Below, piece by piece: positions 1 to 5,984 of a stretch of DNA of 7,559 bases (the stretch's first letter is position 1; each line of letters begins with the position of its first letter). The DNA is from Rhodoluna sp. (lineage in GTDB: Bacteria; Actinomycetota; Actinomycetes; Actinomycetales; Microbacteriaceae), in contig JALQVK010000104.1 in NCBI GenBank assembly GCA_023260375.1, forward strand, positions 1 through 7,559, in the 5' to 3' direction. The notes beneath the pieces are model-generated. The model was not told the DNA's origin and searched no databases. It saw only the letters and a program-made list of their open reading frames with translations. The translations under genes and the position numbers were made by a program.

Positions 1-82
1 TCTTGTGACCTACTGTCCCGGTACGTGTTATCTGCGTGAGCAGCGCACCTATAGCTTTTGATACCTGCTCTTTGTTTTTCAC
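1..82 (-). CDS. 5' fragment of an unrecognised minus-strand gene (GTG start), cut by the window edge
   Basis: Reading the minus strand from GTG at 82-80 gives 27 codons with no stop up to the window edge, beginning MKNKEQVSKAIGALLTQI and ending in TGTVGHK. The start lies directly after the stop codon of the preceding minus-strand frame (TAA then GTG), an arrangement common in compact phage or plasmid operons. A weak ribosome-binding-like GAG sits about 9 bases upstream of the GTG. Codon use (two ATA, two ACA, two GTA, AAA-rich) differs from the plus-strand genes, which prefer ATC/ATT and ACC. I do not recognise the family. The piece is short, so the call rests on the combination of an open frame, a plausible start and the abutting upstream gene. 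Confidence 0.45.
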   Translation of the reverse strand, partial: MKNKEQVSKAIGALLTQITRTGTVGHK

Positions 83-196
83 TTAATGAATCTCGTTAGA
101 GCCAAGATGGTACCACTTGGGGCTAATGGTAACCATCAACGTTGAACTATCTTCAAACTCGCAGGACGCGTGCATGTCAATAGCACCCCACTCTTC
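83..196 (-). CDS. 3' fragment of an unrecognised minus-strand gene, broken at the thrC junction
   Basis: On the minus strand an open frame runs from about 196 down to a TAA at 85-83. It reads approximately EEWGAIDMHASCEFEDSS, then LMVTISPKWYHLGSNEIH and stop. The composition, with hydrophobic and charged residues alternating like beta strands and with Trp, Tyr and His residues, looks like real protein rather than a chance frame. It is followed at once by the GTG of the next minus-strand gene. The frame stays open into the thrC antisense and meets an ATG at 214-212, but no ribosome-binding site precedes that ATG and the sequence there is thrC. I therefore treat the fragment as truncated at the junction. 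The function is unknown; a phage or other mobile origin is only an inference from the tight gene packing and the different codon use. Confidence 0.45.
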   Translation of the reverse strand, partial: EEWGAIDMHASCEFEDSSTLMVTISPKWYHLGSNEIH

Positions 197-200
197 GGTC
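191..200. other. Breakpoint between foreign minus-strand sequence and thrC
   Basis: To the right the plus strand encodes ThrC from SVNP onward. To the left the residues expected for ThrC are absent and a minus-strand frame takes over. A normal ThrC would read roughly Asn-Ser-Val-Asn-Pro here, and only the second half of that survives. No target-site duplication, terminal inverted repeat or att-like core can be judged, because only one side is visible. Confidence 0.75.
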
Positions 201-800
201 AACCCCGACCGCATTGAAGGTCAGAAGACCGGAGCCTTTGAGGTTGTCGAATTCCTAGATCGTGCTCCAGACATTCACGTGCTACCTGTTGGTAACGCCG
301 GTAACTACTCTGCTTACTTCAAGGGTTATAAGGAAGACGTTCAGGCTGGCCGCATCAAGCACATTCCACAGATGTGGGGCTACCAGGCTGATGGTTCGGC
401 GCCGTTCGTTTACGGAACCCCTGTGAAGAACCCAGACACCATTGCTACCGCCATCCGTATCGGTAACCCAGCTTCCTACGAACTTGCCTTGGCTGCTCGC
501 GAGGAGTCGCAGGGTCGTTTCGGCGCGGTCAAGGACCCAGACATCCTTTGGATGCACCGATTCCTCTCTCAGGAGGTTGGCGTTTTCGTTGAGCCTTCAT
601 CGGCGACCGGTGCTGCCGGTTTACTGCAGGCTTCTCGTGCAGGCGACAACCTGGCTGGTAAGACCATCGTGGTTACCGTAACCGGTAACGGTCTAAAGGA
701 CGCCGCTTGGGCGCTAAAGGACGAGCGAGGACGCGAAATCAAGCCAACCGTAGTTTCGAACCGCGCCAAAGAAGTTGCCGAACGTCTAGGGCTTGCATAA
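195..800 (+). pseudogene. thrC: Threonine synthase, 3' (C-terminal) part only; N-terminal part missing
   Basis: Threonine synthase is a PLP enzyme that converts O-phosphohomoserine to threonine and phosphate. Homology begins at about nt 195 with SVNPDRIEGQKT, the family's mid-protein motif. It continues through the glycine-rich PLP phosphate loop GNAGN (nt 291-305), then AIRIGNPASYELA, the segment FVEPSSATGAAGL, and near the C-terminus TVTGNGLKDAAWAL. Actinobacterial ThrC is normally about 350-360 residues; only about 200 are present. The N-terminal domain with the SFKDRG lysine that forms the Schiff base is absent, so the product could not be catalytic. An open frame continues upstream to nt 90, with possible starts TTG 117 and ATG 126. 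Its residues before codon 195 do not resemble ThrC, and that stretch reads better on the opposite strand. The stop at 798-800 is 2 bases before thrB. The fragment may be a broken gene or an intact gene cut by a chimeric assembly. Confidence 0.85.
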
Positions 801-802
801 AC

Positions 803-1723
803 ATGACCAACCTCGTCGGGCGCAAAGTGTCGGTCAAGGTCCCTGCCACTTCGGCAAACCTTGGACCTGGCTTTGACACGCTCGGCATGGCTCTTTCTTA
901 CTACGACGAACTCGAGGTCGAAGCCGTTGCCGGTTCTGGAGCGGTCGTCGAAGTGATTGGTGAAGGTGCTGGTGAGGTGCCTACCGATGAGAACAACTTG
1001 GTTGTGAAATCGATCGCTTACGTGTTCGAGCAGGTCGGGGTGCCACTTCCAGGTCTAAAGCTAAAGGCTCACAACATCATTCCTCACGGCCGCGGCATGG
1101 GTTCATCCGGTGCTGCAGTGGTATCTGGAATCGTTGCGGCGAAGGGCTTACTCGAGGGTGTCGTAGATTTCACGCCGGAGCGTCTCTTGCAGTTGGCCAC
1201 CGATTTGGAAGGCCACCCGGATAACGTGGCTCCAGCCCTTTTCGGAGGTCTTACCATCGCATGGGAAGACGCCAAAGGCCCTCACCACAAGAAGCTAATT
1301 GTTCACCGCGGCGTTTCCCCGCTTGAACTTGTTCCAAATTTCAAAATGTCGACCGCAACTGCCCGTGCGCTTCAGCCAGAATCAGTTCCTCACGAAGACG
1401 CAGTGTTTAACGTGTCACGCTCGGCGCTGCTGGTGGCTGCTCTTACCCAGAGCCCAGAGCTTCTCATGGCTGCTACCGAAGACCGCCTGCACCAGGACTA
1501 TCGCGCCGAGGCGATGCCTGAGGCTGGCAAAGTTATCGAGTTGATGAGAGCCAACAACCATGCAGCAGTGGTTTCTGGTGCCGGTCCGTCGGTTCTAGTT
1601 TTGGCCTCAGATCCGGCCGAGCGTATGGAAGCCGCAAAACTGGCTGCCGAAAACTTTCCACAGTGGCGCGCCTTGGTCTTGGCAGTTGACTTCAAAGGTG
1701 CTACTGTTATCTCGCACCAGTAA
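803..1723 (+). CDS. thrB: Homoserine kinase
   Basis: A cytoplasmic GHMP-family kinase that phosphorylates L-homoserine with ATP, giving the substrate of ThrC. The 306-residue product has the usual family length. It shows the N-terminal substrate-side motif PATSANLGPGFDTLG (residues 14-28), the ATP-binding glycine-rich GHMP loop PHGRGMGSSGAA (94-105), the conserved EGHPDNVAPALFGG segment in the middle, and the C-terminal GHMP motif SGAGPSVL (258-265). I chose ATG 803 because it starts two bases after the thrC stop, follows an AGGG at 788-791, and gives the usual N-terminus; the same frame is open further upstream only through the thrC coding region. The 2-base gap indicates cotranscription and coupling with thrC. 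All motifs are intact, so thrB looks functional even though the visible thrC is not. Confidence 0.97.
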   Translation: MTNLVGRKVSVKVPATSANLGPGFDTLGMALSYYDELEVEAVAGSGAVVEVIGEGAGEVPTDENNLVVKSIAYVFEQVGVPLPGLKLKAHNIIPHGRGMGSSGAAVVSGIVAAKGLLEGVVDFTPERLLQLATDLEGHPDNVAPALFGGLTIAWEDAKGPHHKKLIVHRGVSPLELVPNFKMSTATARALQPESVPHEDAVFNVSRSALLVAALTQSPELLMAATEDRLHQDYRAEAMPEAGKVIELMRANNHAAVVSGAGPSVLVLASDPAERMEAAKLAAENFPQWRALVLAVDFKGATVISHQ

Positions 1724-1799
1724 ATAGGTGAGAAGCTCTAAAGCAACATTCAGTTAGAAGCTCCCACTGGTGAATCAACCGCTAATCAAGCGTTTATGT

Positions 1800-1816
1800 G
1801 CACGCAAAATTCGTGC
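1800..1816 (+). promoter_or_regulatory. Small hairpin in the rho leader
   Basis: GCACG at 1800-1804 can pair with CGTGC at 1812-1816 around a 7-base A/T-rich loop. It lies in the 153-base gap between thrB and rho, just before a larger hairpin. No T-run follows, so it is not a standard terminator. A role is not established, and a 5-bp stem could occur by chance. Confidence 0.3.
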
Positions 1817-1819
1817 CTA

Positions 1820-1851
1820 AGGTGACTAACCCGAAACCGAACCAGTCACCT
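1820..1851 (+). promoter_or_regulatory. Inverted repeat in the rho 5' leader
   Basis: AGGTGACT (1820-1827) is a perfect 8-base inverted repeat of AGTCACCT (1844-1851). The 16-base loop consists almost entirely of A and C. The structure ends 7 bases before the rho ribosome-binding site and is not followed by a T-run, so it is better read as a leader structure or operator than as an intrinsic terminator for thrB. rho autoregulates through its own leader in several bacteria, and a C-rich unpaired loop is the kind of RNA Rho binds. Applying this here is inference. Confidence 0.45.
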
Positions 1852-1858
1852 AAATCTC

Positions 1859-1864
1859 AAGGAG
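1859..1864 (+). promoter_or_regulatory. Ribosome-binding site of rho
   Basis: AAGGAG lies 12 bases before the ATG at 1877. The spacing is longer than ideal, but it is the only strong site. Upstream of the ATG the frame hits a TGA at 1823-1825 with no other good start, so this site fixes the rho start and therefore the short N-terminus of the protein. Confidence 0.75.
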
Positions 1865-1876
1865 AAATACAAACAC

Positions 1877-3400
1877 ATGGATGAAATCCAACAAGACGCA
1901 CCGGTTACCAAAGGTCGCCGCGTAGTAGTAGACCCAGCCGTAGCTAGCGAAGCTCCAGCGGGCGAAAGTTCAGGACCGAAGCGCCGCACCCGCAGCGCGA
2001 AGTCAAAGACCGAAGGTGAGTCGGCACCTGCCGAAGCACCAAAGTCGGAAGGCAACAGTGAAGGCAAGTCCGAGGGCGGCGAAGGTCGTCAGCAGGGCAA
2101 CCGAGACAACAACCGTGGTGACCGCGACGACGAGCGAAACGGCCGTAACCGTAACCGTAACCGTAACCGTAACCGTGGCGACCGCAACAACCGTGGCCGT
2201 GGCCGTGGTGGAGACTTCCAGGACGAGGCAGAGCCAGAGATCGGCGAGAACGATGTTCTCATCTCGGTTGCCGGAATCCTCGACGTCCTCGAGAACTACG
2301 CGTTCATTCGCACCTCTGGCTACCTACCTGGCCCAAACGACGTTTACGTTTCTCTCGGTCAGGTAAAGAAGTACGGCCTACGCAAGGGTGACGCAGTGGT
2401 TGGCGCCATCCGCCAGCCTCGCGAAGGCGAAGGTCAGGGTCGTCAGAAGTTCAACGCGGTTGTCCGCATTGATTCGGTAAACGGTCAGACCATCGAAGAA
2501 GCACAGTCGCGCATCGAGTTCGGCAAGCTAACCCCGCTCTACCCACAGACCCGTCTGCGTCTAGAGACCGATGCCGCAAAGCTAAACACCCGCATCATCG
2601 ACCTAGTGGCTCCGATTGGTAAGGGCCAGCGTGGTCTTATTGTTTCGCCTCCAAAGGCCGGTAAGACTCTAGTTCTTCAGGCAATCGCTAACTCGATCGC
2701 TACCAACAACCCAGAAGTTCACCTAATGGTGGTTCTGGTAGACGAGCGTCCGGAAGAAGTTACCGACATGCAGCGTACTGTGAAGGGTGAAGTCATCGCT
2801 TCGACCTTCGACCGCCCTGCCGAAGACCACACCACCGTTGCTGAACTGGCTATCGAGCGCGCCAAGCGTTTGGTGGAGCTAGGTCACGACGTTGTTGTTC
2901 TACTTGACTCGATCACCCGTCTGGGTCGCGCCTACAACCTAAGCGCTCCAGCTTCTGGACGTATCCTTTCCGGTGGTGTCGACAGCTCGGCACTTTACCC
3001 ACCAAAGCGTTTCTTCGGTGCTGCCCGTAACATCGAGGACGGCGGCTCGCTGACCATCCTTGCCACCGCACTGGTTGAGACCGGTTCGAAGATGGACGAG
3101 GTTATCTTCGAAGAGTTCAAGGGAACTGGAAATATGGAGCTTCGTCTGTCGCGTCAGCTAGCCGACAAGCGCATCTTCCCAGCCGTCGATGTCAACGCTT
3201 CGGGTACCCGACGCGAAGAGATGTTGATGAACCCTGACGAAACCAAGATCATTTGGAAGCTTCGCCGCGCACTTGCCGGCCTAGAGCAGCAGCAAGCACT
3301 TGAGCTCGTTCTTGGCCGCCTAAAGGAAACTCAGAGCAACGTTGAGTTCCTTATGCAGGTCCAGAAGTCGATGCCTGTACCAACCTCTGACGGAGAATAA
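1877..3400 (+). CDS. rho: Transcription termination factor Rho
   Basis: A hexameric RNA-dependent ATPase and helicase that releases transcripts from RNA polymerase. Of its 507 residues, about 1-120 are low-complexity: Ala/Pro/Ser/Glu-rich, then Arg/Asn/Gly/Asp-rich with an RN dipeptide run (90-99). The cold-shock-like primary RNA-binding domain is about 128-205 ([32 protein letters not shown]). The ATPase core has the Walker A loop SPPKAGKT (257-264), catalytic Glu290 in VDERPEE, Walker [11 protein letters not shown] (339-348), the Q-loop region near SSALYPPK, the R-loop KGTGNMEL (415-422) and the arginine finger Arg445 in GTRREE. Spacing between these residues matches E. coli Rho exactly (offset 79). 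The bicyclomycin-contact residues Leu287, Ser345 and Gly416 are conserved, which suggests sensitivity. The N-terminal Rho_N helical domain (LPELQALA...LRKGDLI type) usual in Rho is not visible; the protein goes from its start straight into disordered sequence. The stop overlaps the prfA start by one base. Confidence 0.98.
   Translation: MDEIQQDAPVTKGRRVVVDPAVASEAPAGESSGPKRRTRSAKSKTEGESAPAEAPKSEGNSEGKSEGGEGRQQGNRDNNRGDRDDERNGRNRNRNRNRNRGDRNNRGRGRGGDFQDEAEPEIGENDVLISVAGILDVLENYAFIRTSGYLPGPNDVYVSLGQVKKYGLRKGDAVVGAIRQPREGEGQGRQKFNAVVRIDSVNGQTIEEAQSRIEFGKLTPLYPQTRLRLETDAAKLNTRIIDLVAPIGKGQRGLIVSPPKAGKTLVLQAIANSIATNNPEVHLMVVLVDERPEEVTDMQRTVKGEVIASTFDRPAEDHTTVAELAIERAKRLVELGHDVVVLLDSITRLGRAYNLSAPASGRILSGGVDSSALYPPKRFFGAARNIEDGGSLTILATALVETGSKMDEVIFEEFKGTGNMELRLSRQLADKRIFPAVDVNASGTRREEMLMNPDETKIIWKLRRALAGLEQQQALELVLGRLKETQSNVEFLMQVQKSMPVPTSDGE
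2144..2173 (+). repeat. Five perfect tandem copies of the hexamer CGTAAC inside rho
   Basis: The unit CGTAAC is repeated five times without a mismatch and encodes (Arg-Asn)5 at Rho residues 90-99. A degenerate continuation follows, with CGTGGC units encoding Arg-Gly at about 2174-2179 and 2193-2210. Because the unit is six bases, gain or loss of a copy keeps the reading frame and changes only the length of the disordered basic region. Identical codon choice in every unit indicates recent slippage expansion rather than selection on amino acids alone. Confidence 0.9.
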
Positions 3401-4476
3401 TGCTCGACTCAGTCAAGCCACTGCTGGAAGAACACCAGGCGCTTCAGACCCAGTTGTCTGACTCCTCGGTGCACGCCAACCCTGGCCTGGCTAAGAAGCT
3501 AAACCGCCGTTACGCCGAACTCAGTGCAATCGTCAATGCTTACAACTCGGTTAACTCGTTGACCGATGACTTGGCTGCCGCGAAGGAACTGGCCAAGGAA
3601 GACGAGGCGTTCGCCGAGGAAGTTACCTCTAACGAGGAGAAACTTCACGACGCTAACGAGAAGCTTCGTCGCCTGCTAATTCCTCGCGACCCAGACGACG
3701 GCCGCGACGTGATTATGGAAATCAAAGCCGGTGAGGGTGGTGCCGAATCGGCACTATTCGCAGCCGACCTGCTTCGCATGTACATTCAGTACGCCAACTC
3801 AAAGGGTTGGAAAACTGAAATTCTGGACAAGAACGAATCTGACCTTGGCGGCATCAAGGATGTGCAGATGGCTGTAAAGTCAAACGCCACCGACCCAAGC
3901 CAGGGTGTCTGGGCTCACCTAAAGTACGAAGGTGGTGTGCACCGCGTTCAGCGTGTGCCAGCAACCGAAACTCAAGGTCGAATCCACACCTCGGCTGCCG
4001 GTGTTCTTTGTTTCCCAGAAGTAGACGAGCCGGAAGAAGTTGAAATCAGCCAGAACGATCTTCGCATCGACGTTTACCGTTCATCTGGTCCTGGCGGTCA
4101 GTCGGTTAACACCACCGACTCGGCAGTTCGAATCACTCACCTTCCAACCGGTATCACGGTTGCCATGCAAAACGAAAAGAGCCAGCTTCAGAACCGTGAA
4201 GCGGCCATGCGTGTGCTTCGTGCTCGTATTTTGGCTGCTCAGCAGGAAGCTATTGAAGCCGAACTTTCGGCAGCTCGTAAGTCTCAGGTGAAGTCGGTTG
4301 ACCGTTCCGAGCGCATTCGTACCTACAACTACCCTGAAAACCGCATCGCCGACCACCGCACCGGTTACAAGTCATACAACTTGGACCAGGTCATGGATGG
4401 CGCTCTCGAGCCAGTTATTCAGTCGGCAATTCAAGCCGACGAAGAGGCAAGACTCGCAGCTCTGGGCGAAAAATAG
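3400..4476 (+). CDS. prfA: Peptide chain release factor 1 (RF1)
   Basis: Recognises UAA and UAG in the ribosomal A site and triggers peptidyl-tRNA hydrolysis. At 358 residues it is normal length. The N-terminal helical domain is about 1-100. The stop-codon tripeptide is PAT (187-189) in [16 protein letters not shown]; this PxT form marks RF1, whereas RF2 has SPF. The catalytic GGQ is at 232-234 in [17 protein letters not shown], with Gln234 the methylation target of the adjacent PrmC. The C-terminus ([18 protein letters not shown]) is typical of RF1. The ATG shares its A with the rho stop (TAATG), with GGAG at 3392-3395 close upstream, so translation is probably coupled to rho. Its own stop is TAG, which only RF1 reads, overlapping the next start as TAGTG. 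rpmE, often found between rho and prfA in actinobacteria, is absent here. Confidence 0.98.
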   Translation: MLDSVKPLLEEHQALQTQLSDSSVHANPGLAKKLNRRYAELSAIVNAYNSVNSLTDDLAAAKELAKEDEAFAEEVTSNEEKLHDANEKLRRLLIPRDPDDGRDVIMEIKAGEGGAESALFAADLLRMYIQYANSKGWKTEILDKNESDLGGIKDVQMAVKSNATDPSQGVWAHLKYEGGVHRVQRVPATETQGRIHTSAAGVLCFPEVDEPEEVEISQNDLRIDVYRSSGPGGQSVNTTDSAVRITHLPTGITVAMQNEKSQLQNREAAMRVLRARILAAQQEAIEAELSAARKSQVKSVDRSERIRTYNYPENRIADHRTGYKSYNLDQVMDGALEPVIQSAIQADEEARLAALGEK

Positions 4477-5324
4477 TGAAACTTTCCGAGCTTCTAACTC
4501 GGGGTTCCGAGTTGCTAGCGTCGGTTGGTATTGATTCAGCCGAGGTTGACGCACAGTTGCTGGCGGCTCACGTCCTAGGTATTTCGAGAGGCGAACTTCA
4601 GGCGAAACTTTTTCTCGATCCCGAAATTCCGCAAGCGCCAGAGCTTCTTGAACTTTTTCAAAAGCGTAAGCAGCGCATTCCACTTCAACATCTAACCGGG
4701 GTGGCTTATTTTCGAAACCTTGAACTAGCCGTCGGTCCTGGAGTTTTCATTCCAAGACCGGAAACCGAGGGCGTTGCCGAGTTAGCCATTCAGGCTCTGC
4801 GTTTGGTCCCTGAAGAACCTATCGCGGTTGACCTTTGCACCGGCTCGGGAGCTATTGCAATTTCACTCGCGACCGAGGTGCCCCATTCCAAGGTTTTTGC
4901 CTGGGAGTTGAATCCGGAATCGGAAAGCTACCTTCGCCAGAATTTGCGCGGAAATGTCGAGTTGGTTATGGGCGACATCTCGGAAGATCATCAGCTTTTT
5001 GAAGACCTTGCTGGAACAGTCGACGTTGTGGTTTCAAACCCCCCTTACATTCCAAATTGGGCGATTCCTCGTGATTTAGAAGTGCAACTTCACGACCCGG
5101 ATCTTGCTCTCTACGGGGGAGAAGACGGCCTAGATATTATTCGTGTGGTTAGTAGGCGAGCAATGCAACTACTGAAGCCAGGTGGCTTTCTGGTAGTTGA
5201 GCATGCCGATTCACAAGGCCAACTCGTGGCAGACTTATTCCAAGCCGATGGCTGGCGCTCGATCAGTATTCATCAAGATTTGACCGGACGCGATCGAAGC
5301 GTGAGTGCGATTAAGGGATTGTAG
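4476..5324 (+). CDS. prmC: Release factor glutamine methyltransferase
   Basis: A SAM-dependent N5-glutamine methyltransferase (formerly HemK) that methylates the GGQ glutamine of RF1 and RF2. The 282-residue product has an N-terminal helical substrate-recognition domain (about 1-75), the linker motif GVFIPRPETE (89-98), the SAM-binding motif VDLCTGSGAIAISLA (118-132), an acidic residue after the next strand (FAWELNP, 141-147), and the catalytic, glutamine-binding motif NPPYIP (188-193). The C-terminal LKPGGFLVVEH strand is also typical. The start is GTG 4476, overlapping the prfA TAG stop by one base (TAGTG) and giving the usual MKLSELL-like N-terminus. Placement next to prfA is the classic enzyme-substrate pairing. 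The stop is TAG and lies within the ribosome-binding site of tsaC. Confidence 0.97.
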   Translation: MKLSELLTRGSELLASVGIDSAEVDAQLLAAHVLGISRGELQAKLFLDPEIPQAPELLELFQKRKQRIPLQHLTGVAYFRNLELAVGPGVFIPRPETEGVAELAIQALRLVPEEPIAVDLCTGSGAIAISLATEVPHSKVFAWELNPESESYLRQNLRGNVELVMGDISEDHQLFEDLAGTVDVVVSNPPYIPNWAIPRDLEVQLHDPDLALYGGEDGLDIIRVVSRRAMQLLKPGGFLVVEHADSQGQLVADLFQADGWRSISIHQDLTGRDRSVSAIKGL

Positions 5325-5328
5325 GAGG
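5323..5328 (+). promoter_or_regulatory. Strong ribosome-binding site of tsaC, overlapping the prmC stop
   Basis: AGGAGG sits 5 bases before GTG 5334 and shares two bases with the prmC TAG. It is the best Shine-Dalgarno match in the window. It supports the GTG as the true tsaC start and suggests that tsaC can be translated more independently than the genes joined by single-base overlaps. Confidence 0.85.
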
Positions 5329-5333
5329 CCTCT

Positions 5334-5984
5334 GTGAAATTTGATTGTGCCATTACTACTGACCTTCTCGAGGGTATGCGTCAGGCAAAGCAAAACATTG
5401 GTCGTGCTGGTCTAATCGTTTTACCAACCGACACCGTTTACGGTATCGGTGCCGACGCTTTTTCCGCCTTCGCAGTCAACGCGCTGCTCGAAGCCAAAGG
5501 CCGCGGTCGACAGTCGCCACCACCAGTTCTTATTCCAAGTCTCGATACTCTTCGTGCCCTTGCCGACAACCCACCTGCGATTACCTTCAAGTTGGCGGAA
5601 AAGTTTTGGCCCGGTGCCCTAACTTTGATTGTTCGCGCTCAGCCATCGCTGAGCTGGGATCTTGGCGAAACTAAGGGGACCGTTGCTCTTCGAATCCCCA
5701 ACAACGACGTTACCCTCGCGCTACTCAGGGACGTTGGCCCGCTGGCGGTCTCCAGCGCAAACCTAACCGGGCAACCGGCAGCGGTAAACATCGACGAAGC
5801 GCAAGCTTATTTCGGCAAAAAGGTAGGCGTTTATTTGGACGGCGGTCCATCCAAAGATTCCAAACCTTCGACAATTTTGGATCTCACCGAAGCTGGTTTT
5901 GTAAAAGTGGTTCGAGTCGGTGTTCTGTCGGTCGCTCAAATCAAAAAGGTCGTTGGTTCTAATGCTGTGGTGGTCACCAACTAA
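5334..5984 (+). CDS. tsaC: L-threonylcarbamoyladenylate synthase (TsaC/YrdC type)
   Basis: Makes threonylcarbamoyl-AMP from threonine, bicarbonate and ATP, the first step of t6A37 formation on ANN-decoding tRNAs in the cytoplasm. It carries the YrdC-domain motifs PTDTVYGIGADA (31-42), KGR (55-57) followed by PPPVLI, FWPGALTLI (91-99), VALRIPN (117-123), SSANLTGQPA (140-149) and PSTILDL (178-184), followed by VRVG. At 216 residues it is a single YrdC domain plus a short tail, without the extra C-terminal domain of full Sua5, so TsaC is the better name; actinobacterial annotations often call this position Sua5/YwlC. The start is GTG 5334 behind AGGAGG. The residues around KGR read KGRGRQSPPPVLI instead of the common KGRPxxxPLPVLI, a mild variation. 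The stop overlaps the next start (TAATG). Confidence 0.93.
   Translation: MKFDCAITTDLLEGMRQAKQNIGRAGLIVLPTDTVYGIGADAFSAFAVNALLEAKGRGRQSPPPVLIPSLDTLRALADNPPAITFKLAEKFWPGALTLIVRAQPSLSWDLGETKGTVALRIPNNDVTLALLRDVGPLAVSSANLTGQPAAVNIDEAQAYFGKKVGVYLDGGPSKDSKPSTILDLTEAGFVKVVRVGVLSVAQIKKVVGSNAVVVTN

Noticed and set aside
117..194. TTG 117 or ATG 126 as a genuine start of a short ThrC
   Set aside because: The residues before nt 195 do not resemble ThrC, there is no good ribosome-binding site, and the opposite strand reads as protein here. A start here would still lack the catalytic lysine.
83..214. Complete small minus-strand gene starting at ATG 214-212
   Set aside because: The first codons would be antisense to conserved thrC sequence and no ribosome-binding site precedes the ATG, so the minus-strand frame is better seen as truncated at the junction.
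707..802. Upstream extension of the thrB frame to nt 707
   Set aside because: These codons lie in the thrC coding region and give a basic, non-homologous leader; homoserine kinase normally begins just before the KVPATSANLGPG motif, matching ATG 803.
1820..1851. Intrinsic terminator after thrB
   Set aside because: The stem has no following T-run and a 16-base loop, and it sits close to the rho ribosome-binding site rather than close to the thrB stop.
2144..2210. CRISPR-like or telomere-like repeat array
   Set aside because: The units are 6 bases without spacers, lie inside the rho reading frame, and encode an Arg-Asn/Arg-Gly tract.
4081..4683. Minus-strand open frames opposite prfA and prmC (4081-4356 and 4372-4683)
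   Set aside because: They lie antisense to highly conserved codons of RF1 and PrmC, lack ribosome-binding sites and show no protein-family features.
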